Source of the DNA: UBA4736 sp002404015
Lineage (GTDB): Bacteria > Chloroflexota > Dormibacteria > Dormibacterales > Dormibacteraceae
Length of the DNA stretch: 64,000 nt
Assembly (NCBI GenBank): GCA_036747295.1
Contig: DAIOCN010000008.1
Coordinates: forward strand, 1 to 64,000
Direction: 5' to 3'
A model generated the notes under the pieces. That model was not told where the DNA came from. It saw only the letters and a list, made by a program, of their open reading frames with translations, and ran no database searches. Of this stretch, positions 1 to 8,604 are shown one piece after another. Numbering within the stretch: the first letter of the stretch is position 1; each line of letters begins with the position of its first letter. The translations under genes were made by a program, and so were the position numbers.

Positions 1-168
1 ACCTTTCACTTTGTCCTCAGCCCCCTATCTCACTCCACCTTCGGTGGATTCGGGCCACAGGGGGGAGGGAGTTTCTTTACAGGGGGCGAGGGACTTCGTG
101 TGAGGTCTTGTTCTCAGCCGTGTCTCAGTCGGATTACTGAGTATTGGGGGCGGGTATAAGGAAGTGAC

Positions 169-1062
169 ATGAGCGCCGCCCCGCCGCCCTACAATCCGCC
201 ACCGCAGTGGGGACCGCCGCCGCCCGGCGAGGAGCCCAGGCCCGAACCAGAGGGCTATCAGCCGTTCCAGCAGTACTACCACCCCGCGCCGGCCCCCTCG
301 AAGCGGCAGCGCGAAGGCATCATGGGCGGGATCGTCAGCGCCCTGCTCGCCGTGTGGGCGTTCGTCAAGTACGGCGGCCTCCTGCTGCTCAAGTTCGGCG
401 CCTTCAAGACGCTGCTCACGCTGGCCATCAGCTTCGGCGCCTACGCGATCTTCTACGGGCCCTGGTTCGCGGCCGGCCTGGTCCTGATGATCCTGGTCCA
501 CGAGATGGGTCACGTCGTCGAGATCCGGCGCCAGGGCATGAAGGCGACCGCTCCTCTCTTCATCCCGTTTTTCGGCGCCGCCATCTTCCAGAAGACGCAC
601 GCGACGGACGCCCTCCACCAGGCCCAGATCGGGATCGCCGGCCCGCTGGCCGGGACCCTGGGTGCGACCGCCGCCTTCGTCCTGTACGGCGCGACCCACA
701 ACGAGATCCTGCTGCTGTGGGCCTACCTGGGATTCTTCATCAACCTCTTCAACATGATCCCGGTGGGGATGCTGGACGGCGGCTGGATCCTGGCCGTGGT
801 CTCCAAGTGGTTCCAGCTGTTCGGCCTCGCCGTGCTGGTACTGGCCGTGTTCTACATCGGCTTCAGCCCGATCGTCCTGATCATCGTGCTGCTCGGCCTG
901 CCCACGCTCCTGGACCGCTTCCGCAACGACCGCTCGCCCTACTACCAGTCGGTCCCGGTTCCCGCCCGCTACGCGATGGGAACGGCCTGGCTTCTGCTGA
1001 CCGCCTACCTGGCGTTCGCGATGTTCCAGGCCCACGGGCTGCTGCAGGGCGTGGTTCGGTAG
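169..1062 (+). CDS. M50-family (site-2 protease-like) membrane metallopeptidase
   Basis: Predicted intramembrane zinc protease. The zinc-binding HEMGH is at residues 111-115, and the second family motif NMIPVGMLDGG at 195-205 supplies Asp203 as the likely third ligand. Residues 1-48 are rich in Pro, Tyr and Gln and look cytosolic and disordered; the rest is hydrophobic, with about six membrane spans. I see no PDZ or CBS domain, so it is a minimal member of the family. The ATG follows AAGGAAGTG, a good ribosome binding site. It lies 35 nt upstream of rpmE on the same strand. The substrate cannot be told from the sequence. Confidence 0.85.
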   Translation: MSAAPPPYNPPPQWGPPPPGEEPRPEPEGYQPFQQYYHPAPAPSKRQREGIMGGIVSALLAVWAFVKYGGLLLLKFGAFKTLLTLAISFGAYAIFYGPWFAAGLVLMILVHEMGHVVEIRRQGMKATAPLFIPFFGAAIFQKTHATDALHQAQIGIAGPLAGTLGATAAFVLYGATHNEILLLWAYLGFFINLFNMIPVGMLDGGWILAVVSKWFQLFGLAVLVLAVFYIGFSPIVLIIVLLGLPTLLDRFRNDRSPYYQSVPVPARYAMGTAWLLLTAYLAFAMFQAHGLLQGVVR

Positions 1063-1097
1063 AATCATTCGCTCGCGAACTGGGTAATAAAGAGAAA

Positions 1098-1307
1098 GTG
1101 AAGGCACAGATCCATCCCACCTTTTACGAGAACGCCGTGGTGACCTGCGTGTGCGGAAACACGTTCACCACCGGCTCGACGCGCAAGGAGCTGAAGACCG
1201 AGATCTGCTCCGTTTGCCACCCCTTCTACACGGGCCAGCAGCGGATCGTGGATACCGGTGGCCAGGTCGAGCGCTTCAGAAAGCGGGCCGCGAAAGCGGG
1301 CCGGTAA
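1098..1307 (+). CDS. rpmE: 50S ribosomal protein L31
   Basis: Ribosomal protein of the large subunit, 69 residues, the usual size for bacterial L31. It is the zinc-binding (C+) form: Cys pairs in CVCG near residue 17 and CSVCHPFYTG near residue 37. The start is the GTG at 1098, which gives the normal VKAQIHPTFYE N-terminus; the frame is open further upstream only within the preceding gene. The position just ahead of prfA and prmC matches the rpmE-prfA-prmC order of many Gram-positive-type genomes. Confidence 0.95.
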   Translation: MKAQIHPTFYENAVVTCVCGNTFTTGSTRKELKTEICSVCHPFYTGQQRIVDTGGQVERFRKRAAKAGR

Positions 1308-1312
1308 GGCCC

Positions 1313-2245
1313 GTGCCGCTTCCCGAAGAGGTTCCCACAGCGGAGCCTCAGTCCCCGGCCAAGGAGAGGTTCTTCTATGGCGGGCAGGCCGTGATCGAGG
1401 GCGTGATGATGCGCGGCCGCCAGCACTACGCGGTGGCGGTCCGCCTGCCGCGCACCAAGGAGATCCTGATCGACCGCGGCGAGCTGACGGCACCCATCTA
1501 CGTCCACCCGGTCTGGAAGCTGCCGTTCGTGCGCGGCCTGGCCCTGCTGGCGGAGCAGATGCACCTGGGCATGAAGTCCCTGATCTGGTCGGCCAACGTG
1601 AACGCAGGCGACAACGACGTCGAGATCGGCAAGCGTGAGATCACGATCTCGGTGGTTGCCGCGCTGGCGGCCAGCCTGCTCCTGTTCATCGGCCTCCCCC
1701 TGCTCGGTGCCGGCCTGGTCGCCCACAAGAGCAGCTCTTTCGGTTTCGTCGCGATCGAGGGCGTGATCCGGGTCGGCCTGGTCCTCGGCTACCTGACCCT
1801 GATCGCCCAGCTGAAGGACGTGCGCCGGGTCTTCCAGTACCACGGCGCCGAGCACAAGACCATCAACGCGATGGAGTCGGGCTGGCCGCTGGACGTCGTG
1901 AACGTGCGCCGCGCGAGCCTGCTTCACCCCCGCTGCGGCACCGGCTTTCTCCTGGTGGTCCTCGTCATCAGCGTGCTCGTCTTCAGCCTGGTGGCCTTCT
2001 TCCACCCGAACCTGTTCTGGCTGATCGCGTCCAGGATCCTGGGCGTGCCAGTGATCGCCGGTGTGGGCTTCGAGTGGATCCGGTTCATGGCCCGGCACCG
2101 CGAGAACGGGCTGGTGAAGGTCCTGCTGCTGCCCGTGCTGTACACGCAGAAGTTCACGACCCGCGAGCCCACCGACGACATGCTCGAGGTGGCCATCGCC
2201 GCCTTGAATGCCGCCAGGGAGGGCGAGGAGGCGCAGGCGGCTTGA
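1313..2245 (+). CDS. DUF1385 family membrane protein
   Basis: Conserved membrane protein of unknown function, about 310 residues. The family signature GGQAVIEGVMMR is at residues 23-34, and a second conserved stretch, YHGAEHKTINA, lies mid-protein between membrane spans. Four or five hydrophobic segments are visible. The start is taken as GTG 1313, five bases after the rpmE stop. It ends in TTGA, where its TGA overlaps the TTG start of prfA, so the two are probably translationally coupled. DUF1385 genes are commonly found beside rpmE and prfA; the role remains undefined. Confidence 0.88.
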   Translation: MPLPEEVPTAEPQSPAKERFFYGGQAVIEGVMMRGRQHYAVAVRLPRTKEILIDRGELTAPIYVHPVWKLPFVRGLALLAEQMHLGMKSLIWSANVNAGDNDVEIGKREITISVVAALAASLLLFIGLPLLGAGLVAHKSSSFGFVAIEGVIRVGLVLGYLTLIAQLKDVRRVFQYHGAEHKTINAMESGWPLDVVNVRRASLLHPRCGTGFLLVVLVISVLVFSLVAFFHPNLFWLIASRILGVPVIAGVGFEWIRFMARHRENGLVKVLLLPVLYTQKFTTREPTDDMLEVAIAALNAAREGEEAQAA

Positions 2246-3321
2246 TCGATCGCCTGGAGGCGGTCGTTCAGCGCTACCGCCAGATCCAGTCCGAGCTGGC
2301 GCGGCCCGAGGTCCTCGCCGACCACGAGCAGCTGGCGCGCCTCGGCCGGGAGGCCAAGACGCTGGAGGACATCGTGCAGGCCTACGAGGCCTACAAGACC
2401 GCCCAGGCCCAGCTCGAGGAGGCCCGGGAGATGCAGCGCCAGGAGAAGGACACCGAGATGCAGGAGTACCTGAAAGGCGAGGAGCACGCCGCTCTCCAGA
2501 AGCTCGCCGAGCTCGACGAGCAGCTCAAGGTGCTGCTGCTGCCCAAGGACCCCAACGACGATCGGGACGTGGTCGTGGACATCCAGGGCGCCGAGGGCGG
2601 GGAGGAGGCGGCGCTATTTGCGGCCGACCTTTTCCGTATGTACAGCCGCTGGGCCGAGAACAAGGGCTGGAAGGTGGAGGTGGTCGACGCCCAGGAGACG
2701 CCCCGGGGCGGCTTCGACCGGATCGAGTTCGAGGTGCACGGCCACGGTGCCTACTCGCAGCTCAAGTTCGAGGGTGGGGTGCACCGGGTCCAGAGGGTGC
2801 CCGAGACCGAAAGCCAGGGCCGCGTCCACACCTCGGCCGCCACCGTGTCGGTGATGCCCGAGCCGGATCCGGTCGAGATCGAGCTCCCCGACAAGGACAT
2901 CAAGATCGAGACCTCCACGTCCCAGGGCCCGGGCGGCCAGAGCGTCAACACGACCTACTCGGCCATCCGGGTGACACACATCCCGACCGGCCTGGTGGTC
3001 TCGATCCAGGACGAGAAGTCGCAGCTCAAAAACAAGGAGAAGGCGCTCCGTGTCCTGCGCGCGCGCCTGTACGAGCGCAAGCTGGCGGAGCAGCAGGCCG
3101 CGCAGTCGGCGCAGCGCCAGACGATGGTCAAGACGGGCAGCCGCTCGGAAAAGATCCGGACCTACAACTTCAAGGAGAACCGGGTCACCGACCACCGCAT
3201 CAACGCCACGCTCTACAAGCTCGACCGGATCCTGCAGGGCGACCTCGACGAGGTGATCGCCATGCTGGCGACGGCGGAGCGCGACAGCCTGCTCAGGGGC
3301 GAAGACGGCACCTCCGGCTGA
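2242..3321 (+). CDS. prfA: Peptide chain release factor 1
   Basis: Class I release factor that recognises UAA and UAG and triggers peptidyl-tRNA hydrolysis on the ribosome. It has 359 residues, the normal length. The catalytic GGQ is at residues 231-233 within TSQGPGGQSVNTT, and the codon-recognition tripeptide of RF1 (PxT) appears as PET in RVPETESQGR. The TTG start at 2242 overlaps the preceding stop (TTGA). It is followed 13 nt later by prmC, whose product methylates the GGQ glutamine. RF2 (prfB) is also in this window near 43 kb. Confidence 0.96.
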   Translation: MIDRLEAVVQRYRQIQSELARPEVLADHEQLARLGREAKTLEDIVQAYEAYKTAQAQLEEAREMQRQEKDTEMQEYLKGEEHAALQKLAELDEQLKVLLLPKDPNDDRDVVVDIQGAEGGEEAALFAADLFRMYSRWAENKGWKVEVVDAQETPRGGFDRIEFEVHGHGAYSQLKFEGGVHRVQRVPETESQGRVHTSAATVSVMPEPDPVEIELPDKDIKIETSTSQGPGGQSVNTTYSAIRVTHIPTGLVVSIQDEKSQLKNKEKALRVLRARLYERKLAEQQAAQSAQRQTMVKTGSRSEKIRTYNFKENRVTDHRINATLYKLDRILQGDLDEVIAMLATAERDSLLRGEDGTSG

Positions 3322-3334
3322 GCTCCCGCTGACG

Positions 3335-4177
3335 TTGCTCGAGGTGCTCAAGCGGGCAACCACGTACCTCGAAGCACACGGGTCGACCTCTCCACGTCTT
3401 GATGCCGAGGTCCTGTTGGCCCACTCGCTGGGGGTGCGCCGGCTCGACCTCTACCTGCAGTTCGACCGGGTGCTGAGCGAGTCCGAGCTGGCCCCCTACC
3501 GGCAGCTGGTGGACCGCCGGGGCAGGGCCGAGCCGGTCGCTTACCTGGTCGGCCACAAGGAGTTCATGAAGCTCGATTTCGAGGTCACACCCAACGTGAT
3601 GATCCCCAGTCCCGACACCGAGCTGCTGGTTCAGCGGGCGGTCGCGCTGGTGCGCGAGCAGTCGGGCGAGGTGCGGGTGGCGGACGTGGGCACCGGCAGC
3701 GGCTGCATCGCGATCTCGATCGCGCACTACGCGGCCAACGCCCGCCTCTACGCCTCCGACGACAGCCCGGCGGCGCTGGCGGTGGCCGCCCGCAACGCCC
3801 ACACCCACGGCCTGGCTGAGCGGATCGAGCTGCTGGAGGGCGACCTGGCCGCACCCCTCCCGGATCGGCTCGACCTGGTCTGCGCCAATCTCCCCTACGT
3901 GGACCCGGAGGCCCAGCTTTCGGCCGATGTGCTCGCGCAGCCCCACCACGCTCTGTTCGCCGACGCGGGAGGAGCGGCGCTGGTGGAACGGTTGGTGCGC
4001 GAGGCACCCGCGAAGCTGGTTCCAGGGGGCCGGATCCTGGTGGAGACCCACCCCGCGCTCATCGACAGCCTCGCGGCCCTGGCGGCTGGGATCTACGCCG
4101 GTCAGACGGTGCACATGGACCTGGGCGGGTACGAGCGTCTGCTGGAAGCCTGGGAGCCGCGGCCACGGATATCCTGA
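3335..4177 (+). CDS. prmC: Release-factor glutamine N5-methyltransferase PrmC (HemK)
   Basis: S-adenosylmethionine-dependent methyltransferase that modifies the GGQ glutamine of RF1 and RF2. An N-terminal helical domain (about residues 1-75) is followed by a Rossmann methyltransferase fold with the SAM-binding motif VADVGTGSGCIA. The catalytic N-P-P-Y motif appears as NLPY in CANLPYVDPE, a variant at the second position. The TTG at 3335 gives the expected N-terminus and 280 residues. It lies directly behind prfA, and its TGA overlaps a CTG that probably starts the Sua5 gene. Confidence 0.93.
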   Translation: MLEVLKRATTYLEAHGSTSPRLDAEVLLAHSLGVRRLDLYLQFDRVLSESELAPYRQLVDRRGRAEPVAYLVGHKEFMKLDFEVTPNVMIPSPDTELLVQRAVALVREQSGEVRVADVGTGSGCIAISIAHYAANARLYASDDSPAALAVAARNAHTHGLAERIELLEGDLAAPLPDRLDLVCANLPYVDPEAQLSADVLAQPHHALFADAGGAALVERLVREAPAKLVPGGRILVETHPALIDSLAALAAGIYAGQTVHMDLGGYERLLEAWEPRPRIS

Positions 4178-4767
4178 AGCCCGACGAGGCAGGCCTGGCC
4201 ACCGCCGCCGCCCTCCTCCGCGACGGCGAGGTGATCGGGTTCCCCACCGACACGGTCTACGGCCTGGCCGCCCTGGCCGGGGACCGGCTGGCCATCCGAC
4301 GGGTCTTCGAGATCAAGGGCCGGCCGCTCTCGCAGCCGCTGGTGCTGATGGTCGCCGAGCCCCTCCAGGTTGAGGAGTGGGCGTATGTCGGAGCCCCGGC
4401 CCGAGCCCTGATGGAGCGTTTCTGGCCGGGCCCGCTGACACTCGTGCTGCCCGCGCACGGGCGCCTGCGGCCCCCGCTCGTGGCCGGCACACCTCGTACG
4501 ATCGGGGTGAGGATCCCGGCCCACGAGGTCGCGCTCGGGTTGCTGCGCGAGGTGGGGGAGCCACTGGCCACCACCAGCGCCAACCGGTCCGGCGAGCCGG
4601 AGGCCATGACGCCGCTCGAGGCAGCCTGGCTGAGCGGCGTCGCGGCGGTGCTCGACGGCGGTCGGGCGCCGGGCGGCATCCCCTCCACGGTCGTGGACGC
4701 GACCGGGCCCGAGCTGCGGGTGCTCCGCGAGGGCCCCATCTCGGCCGCCGACCTTCGCCGAGGGTAG
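4174..4767 (+). CDS. Sua5/YciO/YrdC family threonylcarbamoyl-AMP synthase
   Basis: Makes threonylcarbamoyl-adenylate for t6A37 in tRNAs reading ANN codons. The signature GFPTDTVYGLA, the K-x-R block IKGRPLSQPL and the S-x-N block TSANRSGEP are all present. The only conventional start is GTG 4231, which would remove the first helix and strand of the fold. Homologous-looking sequence (KPDEAGLATAAALLRDGEV) continues upstream to a CTG at 4174 that overlaps the prmC stop as CTGA. I take that CTG as the start (197 residues); the true start needs N-terminal data. It ends 9 nt before glyA. Confidence 0.88.
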   Translation: MKPDEAGLATAAALLRDGEVIGFPTDTVYGLAALAGDRLAIRRVFEIKGRPLSQPLVLMVAEPLQVEEWAYVGAPARALMERFWPGPLTLVLPAHGRLRPPLVAGTPRTIGVRIPAHEVALGLLREVGEPLATTSANRSGEPEAMTPLEAAWLSGVAAVLDGGRAPGGIPSTVVDATGPELRVLREGPISAADLRRG

Positions 4768-4770
4768 CAT
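4765..4770 (+). promoter_or_regulatory. Candidate -10 element for a leaderless glyA transcript
   Basis: TAGCAT lies six bases upstream of the glyA ATG, and the intervening bases carry no Shine-Dalgarno sequence. A start point six or seven bases after the hexamer would fall on the ATG. No convincing -35 box is visible, so confidence is low on its own; it is one of several similar arrangements in the window. Confidence 0.35.
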
Positions 4771-4776
4771 TTCGGC

Positions 4777-6048
4777 ATGGCCGATCTCCGCACGACGATG
4801 ACGTTCCAGGCCCTCGACCGCGACGACCCCGAAGTGGCCGACCTGATCCGGCGCGAGTTCCGGCGCCAGAGCACGACCCTGGAGCTGATCCCCTCCGAGA
4901 ACCTGGCCAGCCCCGCCATCCTGGAGGCGCTGGGCACGCTGCTGACCAACAAGTACGCCGAGGGCTACCCGGGCAAGCGCTACTACGGCGGCTGCGAGGT
5001 GATGGACGAGATCGAGACGCTCGCCATCGAGCGGGCCAAGCGTCTCTTCGGCGCCGAGTACGTCAACGTCCAGCCCCACGCCGGCAGCCAGGCCAACGCC
5101 GCCGCCTACATGGCCGTCTGCGAGCCCGGCGAGCGGGTGATGGGCATGGACCTCTCGGCGGGCGGCCACCTGACCCACGGCAGCCCGGCCAACTTCAGCG
5201 GGAAGCTGTACGAGATCCACTCCTACAGCGTCGACCGCGAGACCGAGCTGATCGACTACGACGTAGTCCAGAAGCAGGCCGAGGAGGTCCGGCCGAAGAT
5301 GCTGATGGTCGGCTACTCGGCCTACTCGCGTTTCATCGATTTCGCCCGCATGCGCGCGATCGCCGACTCGGTAGGCGCGACGATGGTAGTCGACATGGCC
5401 CACTTCGCCGGCCTGGTCGCGGGCGGCGTGTACCCCTCGCCGATACCGCACTCCCCGATCGTCACGACCACCACCCAGAAGACCCTGCGCGGCGCCTGGG
5501 GCGGCATGATCCTGGGCGTCGACGAGTGGCAGAAGAAGCTGGACAGTGCCGTCTTCCCCGGCAACCAGGGAGGACCCCTGATGCATGCGATCGCGGCCAA
5601 GGCGGTGTGCTTCGGCGAAGCGCTCCGGCCCGAGTTCAAGGACTACGCCAGGGCGGTCGTCCAGAACGCCAAGGCGATGGCGCAGCGGCTGACTGAGCGC
5701 AGGCTCAGGCTCGTGAGCGGCGGTACCGACAACCACCTCATGCTGGTGGACCTGCGGCCTCTGGGGCTCAAGGGCCGCCGCGTGCAGGACGCCGCCGACA
5801 CCGTGGGCATCACGGTCAACAGCAACTCGATCCCCTACGACGAAGCCTCCAAGTTCAACCCCAGCGGCGTCCGCCTGGGCAGCCCCTCGGTGACCACGAG
5901 GGGGATGGGGCCGTCGGAGATGGTCGAGATCGCTGACTGCGTGGCGGACCTGCTGGAAGGCATCGACGACGCGGCCAACCTGGACTCGATCCGGGAGCGG
6001 ACCCACGACCTCTGCCGCCGCTTCCCGCTCCCCTACGCGTTCGACTGA
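4777..6048 (+). CDS. glyA: Serine hydroxymethyltransferase
   Basis: PLP enzyme interconverting serine and glycine and supplying methylene-tetrahydrofolate. It has 423 residues. Family blocks YGGCEVMDEIE, NVQPHAGSQAN, GGHLTHGSPANFSG, VDMAHFAGLVAGG and FPGNQGGPLMH are all clear. The PLP lysine is Lys235 in TTTTQKTLRGAWGG. Here the usual TTTTHKTLRGPRGG carries Gln for His at 234, and Ala-Trp for Pro-Arg just after, so the active-site loop is atypical. The gene starts nine bases after the Sua5 stop without an obvious ribosome binding site. Confidence 0.93.
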   Translation: MADLRTTMTFQALDRDDPEVADLIRREFRRQSTTLELIPSENLASPAILEALGTLLTNKYAEGYPGKRYYGGCEVMDEIETLAIERAKRLFGAEYVNVQPHAGSQANAAAYMAVCEPGERVMGMDLSAGGHLTHGSPANFSGKLYEIHSYSVDRETELIDYDVVQKQAEEVRPKMLMVGYSAYSRFIDFARMRAIADSVGATMVVDMAHFAGLVAGGVYPSPIPHSPIVTTTTQKTLRGAWGGMILGVDEWQKKLDSAVFPGNQGGPLMHAIAAKAVCFGEALRPEFKDYARAVVQNAKAMAQRLTERRLRLVSGGTDNHLMLVDLRPLGLKGRRVQDAADTVGITVNSNSIPYDEASKFNPSGVRLGSPSVTTRGMGPSEMVEIADCVADLLEGIDDAANLDSIRERTHDLCRRFPLPYAFD

Positions 6049-6052
6049 CGAC

Positions 6053-7201
6053 TTGCTGCTGAGCCCGTTCTACAACCCGGCCCTCCCCCCGGAGCTGTTC
6101 TTCAGCAAGGAGTCCCTCGTCTACATCCGGGAGCACCTGGGGCCGGCGATCGGACCCTTCCTGGCGGCCTTCGCCGCGTGCGTGGTGCTCTGCCCCGGGG
6201 CCATCCTGCTGGCCCGCCCGCTCGGCCTGATGGCCCGGCCGGATCGCCAGCGCGACATCCACCGGAAGCCGACCGCCCGCATCGGCGGCCTGGCGATGGT
6301 CGCTGCCTTCGCGGCGGCGGTGCTCTGGTTTGTGCCCCTGGCCCAGGACATCCTGGGCATCGTGGCGATCCTGGCGTTCACCGCTCTGGTCTTCGTTCTG
6401 GACGACCGCTTCGGCGTCCCGGCCCTGGTCAAGTTCGCCATCCAGCTCGCCGTGGCGCTCTGGTTCATCCTCAAGGTCGGCTATCAGATCGACTTCATCA
6501 CCATGCCGGGCCACGGCGTCGTGGGCCTGGGCCTGCTCGCCCTGCCCCTGACCCTGATCTGGATCGTGGGCATGCAGAACACGGTCAACCTGCTGGACGG
6601 CGTCGACGGGCTGGCCGCGGGCGTGGTGGCCATCGTCGCGATCACCCTGATGATCGCCGCGACCACAAAGGGCCAGGTCAACGTGGTGATGATGTGCGCC
6701 GCCCTGATCGGCGCCTGCTGCGGCTTCCTACTCTTCAACTTCCACCCCGCCCGGATCTTCATGGGCGACTCGGGGAGCCAGTTCCTGGGCCTGGCGCTGG
6801 CCATCCTCTCCATCGTGGGCGTGGCCAAGGTCGCCGTCGCCTTCGCGTTCGTGATCCCGCTGGCCGCGCTGGCGGTGCCCATCGCGGACACGGCGGCCGC
6901 GATCATCCGCCGGAGGCGCGGAGGGGTGTCGATCGCCCACGCCGACACCCAGCACATCCACCACCAGCTGCTCGACTTCGGGCTGAACCAGGTCGAGACC
7001 TGCCTGGTCTTCTACGGCGCCACCGGCATCCTGGGCGCCTTCGGACTGATGCTGTTCGGCCACAAGCGGGCCATCGCCGTTGCCGTGGTATTCCTCATGG
7101 TCGTGCTCTCGACCGTGCTCGAGACCCACCTGCAACGGTCCCGCTGGCGGCTGCGCGTACCCGGGCTGGCCCACCTACTTGGCGTAACCGCAAGTCGGTA
7201 A
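6053..7201 (+). CDS. Undecaprenyl-phosphate GlcNAc-1-phosphate transferase-like protein (WecA/TagO family)
   Basis: Multi-pass membrane enzyme of the MraY/WecA superfamily, which attaches a sugar-1-phosphate to undecaprenyl phosphate and so starts a wall glycan or teichoic-type polymer. Visible motifs are RPDRQRDIHRKPTARIGG near residue 62, the LDDRFG segment, NLLDGVDGLAAG with catalytic acids, FMGDSGSQFLG, and the C-terminal His-rich DTQHIHHQLL that distinguishes the WecA/TagO branch from MraY. Ten or eleven hydrophobic spans, 382 residues. TTG start at 6053, four bases after glyA. It could feed the glycan cluster at 17.6-27.8 kb. Confidence 0.87.
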   Translation: MLLSPFYNPALPPELFFSKESLVYIREHLGPAIGPFLAAFAACVVLCPGAILLARPLGLMARPDRQRDIHRKPTARIGGLAMVAAFAAAVLWFVPLAQDILGIVAILAFTALVFVLDDRFGVPALVKFAIQLAVALWFILKVGYQIDFITMPGHGVVGLGLLALPLTLIWIVGMQNTVNLLDGVDGLAAGVVAIVAITLMIAATTKGQVNVVMMCAALIGACCGFLLFNFHPARIFMGDSGSQFLGLALAILSIVGVAKVAVAFAFVIPLAALAVPIADTAAAIIRRRRGGVSIAHADTQHIHHQLLDFGLNQVETCLVFYGATGILGAFGLMLFGHKRAIAVAVVFLMVVLSTVLETHLQRSRWRLRVPGLAHLLGVTASR

Positions 7202-7214
7202 ACTCAGGACGGGA

Positions 7215-7430
7215 ATGTCAGCCCGGGGCGGCGGAGGAGGCCCCACCGGCAGCGAGCTGGTGGGACTGGGCGTTCTGCTCGCCGCGTCGGTCTTGGTCCC
7301 GCTGGTGGTGGGCATTGCCATCGACGGCGCTGCGCACACCGGCCCACTTTTCATTTTCGTCGGCCTGATCGTAGGGGTCGCGGCGGCGTGCGCCGTGGTC
7401 TACACCAGGTATATCAGCCGCTACTTGTGA
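7215..7430 (+). CDS. atpZ: AtpZ/AtpI-like small membrane protein
   Basis: 71-residue protein with two hydrophobic hairpin helices (about residues 13-32 and 40-62) joined by a short loop, typical of the AtpZ/gene-1 proteins that precede Fo genes and assist c-ring assembly or Mg2+ handling. The ATG at 7215 is 13 nt after the wecA-type gene. Assignment rests on size, topology and position at the head of the ATP synthase operon rather than on strong sequence motifs. Confidence 0.7.
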   Translation: MSARGGGGGPTGSELVGLGVLLAASVLVPLVVGIAIDGAAHTGPLFIFVGLIVGVAAACAVVYTRYISRYL

Positions 7431-7446
7431 GGGTGCGAAGAGAGGA

Positions 7447-7773
7447 GTGCTGAGCAGAACCACGAAGGTCTGCGCCGCAGTGGCCGCGCTGTCAGCTGGC
7501 GGCTTGTCTCTAGCCGGTCACCCGCTGGAGGGCACTGCCCTCGCGGCCGGACTCTTGGTCGGCTCCTTGAACGGTTTCTTGGCGACGCGCTCGCTGACAG
7601 CAGAGCTGGACTTCCGCGTCACCAGCATGGGCCGACTCCTTCTCCTTTCTGCCGTTGCGGTGGGTCTGGGCGCTCTGATTGCGGTGTCGACGATCCCCTT
7701 CGTGGTTCTTGGTGTCGCCTTCGCGCAGCTGGTGTTGGCCGGGGTAGCGGCGCGTGAGGTGATCCGAGGATGA
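7447..7773 (+). CDS. atpI: ATP synthase subunit I-like membrane protein
   Basis: 108-residue protein with four hydrophobic segments, matching the ATP synthase I family found immediately before atpB. The GTG start at 7447 follows GAAGAGAGG. Its TGA overlaps the ATG of atpB (ATGA), indicating translational coupling. Recognition is by topology and position, as the family is weakly conserved. Confidence 0.68.
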   Translation: MLSRTTKVCAAVAALSAGGLSLAGHPLEGTALAAGLLVGSLNGFLATRSLTAELDFRVTSMGRLLLLSAVAVGLGALIAVSTIPFVVLGVAFAQLVLAGVAAREVIRG

Positions 7774-8594
7774 GGCTCCTGGCAGACGAGACCCCGGGTA
7801 CCAACCCAGTCATAGAGCTCAAGTGCGGGGCCCTTTGCAATGTCCAGTACGACAGCCTTTTGAACCTCGGCCATCTCAGTTACGGAAGCGTGCTCTCGAG
7901 CTTCATCTCGATCGTGATAACCATTGCGATCGCGGTGGCCGTCGCCTATCGGCTCAACCACGGCCGGCCGGGCCGGCTGCAGGCGCTGTTCGAGATGTTC
8001 ACCGAGTACGTGCGGAACCAGGTCAAGGACACGACGACCGAGGAAGGCGGCTTCATCCTGCCGATCGCGGCCACCATCGGTCTCTACATCCTTGTCGCCA
8101 ACTGGCTCGACATCCTGCCAATCTCGTTGTTTGCGCCGCTTCATCCAGCCAACGAAGACATCAACCAGACGCTTGCCATGTCGCTGACGGTCATCGTCAT
8201 CGTCCAGTGGTATAGCTGGAAGGTGCTCGGCCCTGCAGGCTATTTCCGCCGCTTCATGTCTAAGGGCACGAACCTAGCGATGCGAATCGCGTTCATACCG
8301 ATGAACATCCTCGAGGAGATCGTCAAGCCGATCACCCTGGCCGCCCGGCTCTTCTTCAACATCTTCGCGGGCGGTGTGATGATCTACCTGATCACCCTGC
8401 TCCTTGGGCACCTGGTGATCCCGCTCGGCAGCGTCCAGCTACCGTTCGGTCCGCTGGTCCTGGGCCCAATCGTGCTCGCGATCTGGAAGCTGTTCGACGT
8501 CCTCTTTATCGGCGCCATCCAGGCCTTCATCTTCATGCTGCTGACGGTCATCTACTTCGGCATGGCCCGCGAGGGCCTCGAAGAACACCACTAG
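7770..8594 (+). CDS. atpB: F1Fo ATP synthase subunit a
   Basis: Stator subunit of the membrane Fo sector that forms the proton half-channels against the c-ring. 274 residues with about six membrane spans. The conserved fourth-helix region is seen as IVKPITLAARLFFNIFAGG, containing the essential arginine; the later segment LFIGAIQAFIFMLLTVIYFG is also typical. The ATG overlaps the preceding stop. Ten bases separate it from atpE, including a good AGGAGG ribosome binding site. Confidence 0.95.
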   Translation: MRLLADETPGTNPVIELKCGALCNVQYDSLLNLGHLSYGSVLSSFISIVITIAIAVAVAYRLNHGRPGRLQALFEMFTEYVRNQVKDTTTEEGGFILPIAATIGLYILVANWLDILPISLFAPLHPANEDINQTLAMSLTVIVIVQWYSWKVLGPAGYFRRFMSKGTNLAMRIAFIPMNILEEIVKPITLAARLFFNIFAGGVMIYLITLLLGHLVIPLGSVQLPFGPLVLGPIVLAIWKLFDVLFIGAIQAFIFMLLTVIYFGMAREGLEEHH

Positions 8595-8604
8595 GAGGAT
8601 CGAA

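Noticed and set aside
1..168. Gene or repeat at the left edge
   Set aside because: The G-rich stretch and a small CCACC/GGTGG hairpin at 35-47 do not match the two-hairpin repeat, and no coding frame is supported.
25..1107. Long minus-strand frame opposite the M50 protease gene
   Set aside because: Composition is Arg/Gly/Glu-rich antisense translation with no motif; the plus strand has a clear protease with zinc ligands. The same applies to the long antisense frames at 4102-6006, 40841-42943 and 59097-60827.
4740..4776. Glycine or other riboswitch before glyA
   Set aside because: Only nine bases separate glyA from the previous gene, leaving no room for an aptamer.
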